Source of the DNA: Sphingomonadales bacterium
Lineage (GTDB): Bacteria; Pseudomonadota; Alphaproteobacteria; Sphingomonadales; Sphingomonadaceae
Direction of reading: 5' to 3'
Assembly: GCA_028868335.1 (NCBI GenBank)
Contig: JAGWUU010000167.1
Span: 1-7,235 of the forward strand
Length of the DNA stretch: 7,235 nt
Below are positions 5,804-7,235 of this stretch, piece after piece. How positions within the stretch are numbered: position 1 is the stretch's first letter; every line of letters begins with the position of its first letter. The position numbers and the translations under genes are program-made. The notes under the pieces are model-generated. The model did no database searches and had not been told where the DNA came from. It saw only the letters and a program-made list of their open reading frames with translations.

Positions 5804-6018
5804 TGCGTACCGAACCTACCCTGCGCATTCCGCTTGGCGTTCTGGCACTGCTGGTGGCCTTGCTGGCCTATGGACTGGTTGTCGCGCGCTACGTTGCGCC
5901 GCTGATCGCCGGGTGGCCCGCGCTGGGGCAACTGCCGGTCTATGTTGTCCTTGGAGTTGTCTGGCTACTTCCTTTGAAGCGCTTCCTGATCTGGATGGAA
6001 ACAGGCCGGTTCGGCTAA
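5803..6018 (+). CDS. DUF2842 family small membrane protein
   Basis: This 71-residue inner-membrane protein has two predicted transmembrane helices, about 10-32 (PLGVLALLVALLAYGLVVARY region) and 43-64, joined by a short loop with PLIAGWPALGQ. The second helix and tail carry LPVYVVLGVVWLLPLKRFLIWM, matching my recollection of the DUF2842 pattern (Tyr, Gly-x-x-Trp, Pro-Leu, then Ile-Trp-Met near the end) found in alphaproteobacteria. Function is unknown. Its ATG shares one base with the upstream stop codon (TGATG), and no strong Shine-Dalgarno is present, so it is probably translated by coupling to the cyclo-ligase gene. The family call is confident from the C-terminal pattern, and the topology is inferred from hydrophobicity only. 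Confidence 0.82.
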   Translation: MRTEPTLRIPLGVLALLVALLAYGLVVARYVAPLIAGWPALGQLPVYVVLGVVWLLPLKRFLIWMETGRFG

Positions 6019-6043
6019 ACCTTGAAGCGGGAGGGCAGGCACG

Positions 6044-7120
6044 ATGAAACGCAGGATCGGACTTGGCCTTGTCGCACTGATCCTTGCCGCCGGACTGCTT
6101 GTGCTGGTTGGACGAAACTGGATTGCCCAGAGAGCCTTTGACCGCGCGGTCGACAAAAGCGTGGGGATCGACCGGTCAGCCGCCCTGCCCGATGGCCTCC
6201 ACGCCTATGTCTGCGGGAGTGGATCGCCGCTGCCCGACGCAGCCCGCGCCGGGCCGTGCATCGCGGTGCTGGCCGGACGGCAGGCATTCGTCTTTGATGC
6301 GGGTTCGGGTTCGATTCGCAAACTGGGACGCATGGGTTTCCCCATGGACCGGCTGCAAGCCGCATTCCTCACCCACCTGCACTCCGATCATATCGACGGT
6401 TTGGGCGAACTTATGCTCCAGGCGTGGATCGCGGGTGGCCGTTCGGTGCCGTTGCCGATCTACGGTCCGGCCGGAACCGACAAGGTGGTGAACGGCTTCG
6501 ACGCCGCTTATGAGACAGACAGGGACTTTCGCATTGCCCACCACGGCCCGAAGGTGACGAGGCCGGGCGGCTTCGGCGGAGCAGCGCATGTCCTGACGCT
6601 GGATCCGGGATCGGACGACCGGCAAATCTACGCCAGCGGCGATGCCACGGTTCGCGTGTTTCGGGTCAACCATGATCCGGTCAAACCCGCGTTCGGCTAT
6701 CGCATTGATTACAAAGGCAGGTCCATCGCGATCAGTGGCGATACGGTATATGTCCCCTCTCTGGTCAAGGCCTCCCGAGGCGTCGACGTGCTGTTCCATG
6801 AGGCGATGAACAAGCACATGGTCGCCGCCTTGCAGGCCAAGCTTGCGGAACGGGGACGCGCGGATGCGGCAAAGATCATGGGCGACATTCAAAGCTATCA
6901 TTCCAGCCCCGAAGACGCCGCCCGCGCCGCGCGCGAGGCTGGGGCGAAGGCGCTGGTGCTCTATCATCTGGTTCCCGCGCCGCCCGCCAGATTGATCGAG
7001 CCATTGTTTCTCGGGGACGCGCCAAACCAGTTTTCGGGGACGCTCAGGCTCGCGCAGGACGGCATGATCGTCAGCCTACCCGCAGGCGGCGCGGACGTGC
7101 GGTTCAGCCGCGCATTCTGA
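6044..7120 (+). CDS. Membrane-anchored metallo-beta-lactamase-fold hydrolase, RNase Z-like motifs
   Basis: This is a 358-residue MBL-fold metallohydrolase. A hydrophobic segment at 5-23 after MKRR, without a clear cleavage site, suggests an N-terminal anchor with the catalytic domain in the periplasm. The di-metal site is intact: His111, His113, Asp115 and His116 in THLHSDHIDG, His210 in RVNHDP, Asp233 in SGDT and probably His308 in LYHLVP. HEAM (252-255) and YHSSPEDAA (285-293, with His286) correspond to the Glu and GHSTA-type blocks of RNase Z. The anchor and the segment CGSGSPLPDAARAGPC (57-72), whose cysteines could form a disulphide, are not RNase Z features, and no tRNA-binding exosite arm is evident. 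Substrate is unknown; lactone, sulphate or phosphodiester substrates are all possible. GGGAGGG (6029-6035) with 8-nt spacing supports the ATG. It lies 25 nt after the DUF2842 gene and converges on tRNA-Asp. Confidence 0.88.
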   Translation: MKRRIGLGLVALILAAGLLVLVGRNWIAQRAFDRAVDKSVGIDRSAALPDGLHAYVCGSGSPLPDAARAGPCIAVLAGRQAFVFDAGSGSIRKLGRMGFPMDRLQAAFLTHLHSDHIDGLGELMLQAWIAGGRSVPLPIYGPAGTDKVVNGFDAAYETDRDFRIAHHGPKVTRPGGFGGAAHVLTLDPGSDDRQIYASGDATVRVFRVNHDPVKPAFGYRIDYKGRSIAISGDTVYVPSLVKASRGVDVLFHEAMNKHMVAALQAKLAERGRADAAKIMGDIQSYHSSPEDAARAAREAGAKALVLYHLVPAPPARLIEPLFLGDAPNQFSGTLRLAQDGMIVSLPAGGADVRFSRAF

Positions 7121-7131
7121 TCCAGGAAATC

Positions 7132-7227
7132 CCCAAGTGGCGCGAGTGACGGGGCTCGAACCCGCGACCTCCGGCGTGACAGGCCGGCACTCTAACCAAC
7201 TGAGCTACACCCGCGCAGCCACTTGGG
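7132..7227. repeat. Inverted repeat flanking tRNA-Asp, covering its CCA end
   Basis: CCCAAGTGGC (7132-7141) and GCCACTTGGG (7218-7227) are perfect 10-bp inverted copies on either side of the tRNA. In the minus-strand transcript the upstream copy is in the 5' leader, while the downstream copy includes discriminator G, CCA and seven trailer bases. Pairing would extend the acceptor stem by ten base pairs past a three-base bulge (UGC) in the leader. Confidence 0.85.
7138..7214 (-). tRNA. tRNA-Asp (anticodon GTC)
   Basis: The minus strand folds into a complete cloverleaf of 77 nt including an encoded CCA (7138-7140). The acceptor stem pairs GCGGGTG with CACTCGC, with one G-U. The D arm contains TAGCTCAGTTGGTTAGA. 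The anticodon stem CCGGC/GCCGG encloses CTGTCAC with anticodon GTC at 7178-7180. The T arm contains GGGTTCGAGCCC. The discriminator base is G, as expected for aspartate identity. It converges on the hydrolase gene with 17 nt between them. No intron or mismatch suggests a pseudogene. Confidence 0.97.
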
Positions 7228-7235
7228 AGCCGCGC

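Noticed and set aside
6176..6967. A 263-codon minus-strand frame opposite the MBL hydrolase
   Set aside because: It lies inside a gene with intact catalytic motifs on the other strand, and its translation is not recognisable.
1..7235. Mobile elements, CRISPR arrays, prophage or defence genes
   Set aside because: I found no transposase, integrase or direct-repeat array. All genes are conserved housekeeping or lineage-core types with uniform composition.

Overview
The window looks like core chromosome of an alphaproteobacterium, most likely a sphingomonad (Sphingomonadales: Novosphingobium, Erythrobacter, Sphingobium or a close relative). The evidence is the high GC content, the tkt-gap-pgk order, the zapA / 6S RNA / 5-formyltetrahydrofolate cyclo-ligase block followed by a DUF2842 membrane protein, and a compound palindrome of a kind I associate with sphingomonads. 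The genus is inferred from gene content and style; no alignment was run.

Left half, minus strand: three central-carbon genes read right to left, tkt (transketolase), gap (glyceraldehyde-3-phosphate dehydrogenase) and pgk (phosphoglycerate kinase). pgk runs off the left edge and lacks roughly its last 30 residues. Together they link the non-oxidative pentose phosphate reactions to lower glycolysis/gluconeogenesis. A 91-nt nested palindrome lies between gap and pgk.

Centre: a 169-nt divergent region separates tkt from a plus-strand block. It holds a 6-bp hairpin in the tkt leader and a 10-bp palindrome. The plus-strand block begins with a 66-residue coiled-coil protein whose stop overlaps the zapA start. 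This resembles the ZapA-upstream coiled-coil partner (ZauP) of Z-ring organisation in Caulobacter. The gap between zapA and the cyclo-ligase gene holds a 6S RNA of about 157 nt. Its likely promoter overlaps the last codons of zapA, and its predicted start coincides with the closing stem of the RNA.

Right half: the 5-formyltetrahydrofolate cyclo-ligase gene (GTG start) overlaps a two-helix DUF2842 membrane protein by one base. A membrane-anchored metallo-beta-lactamase-fold hydrolase with RNase Z-like metal motifs follows. A convergent tRNA-Asp(GTC) with encoded CCA closes the window, and a 10-bp inverted repeat in its precursor would pair the 5' leader with the CCA end. I see no mobile element, CRISPR array, phage gene or rRNA. 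I found no wholly new multi-gene system; the most interesting items are the RNAs, the palindromes, the ZapA partner and the membrane-bound hydrolase.
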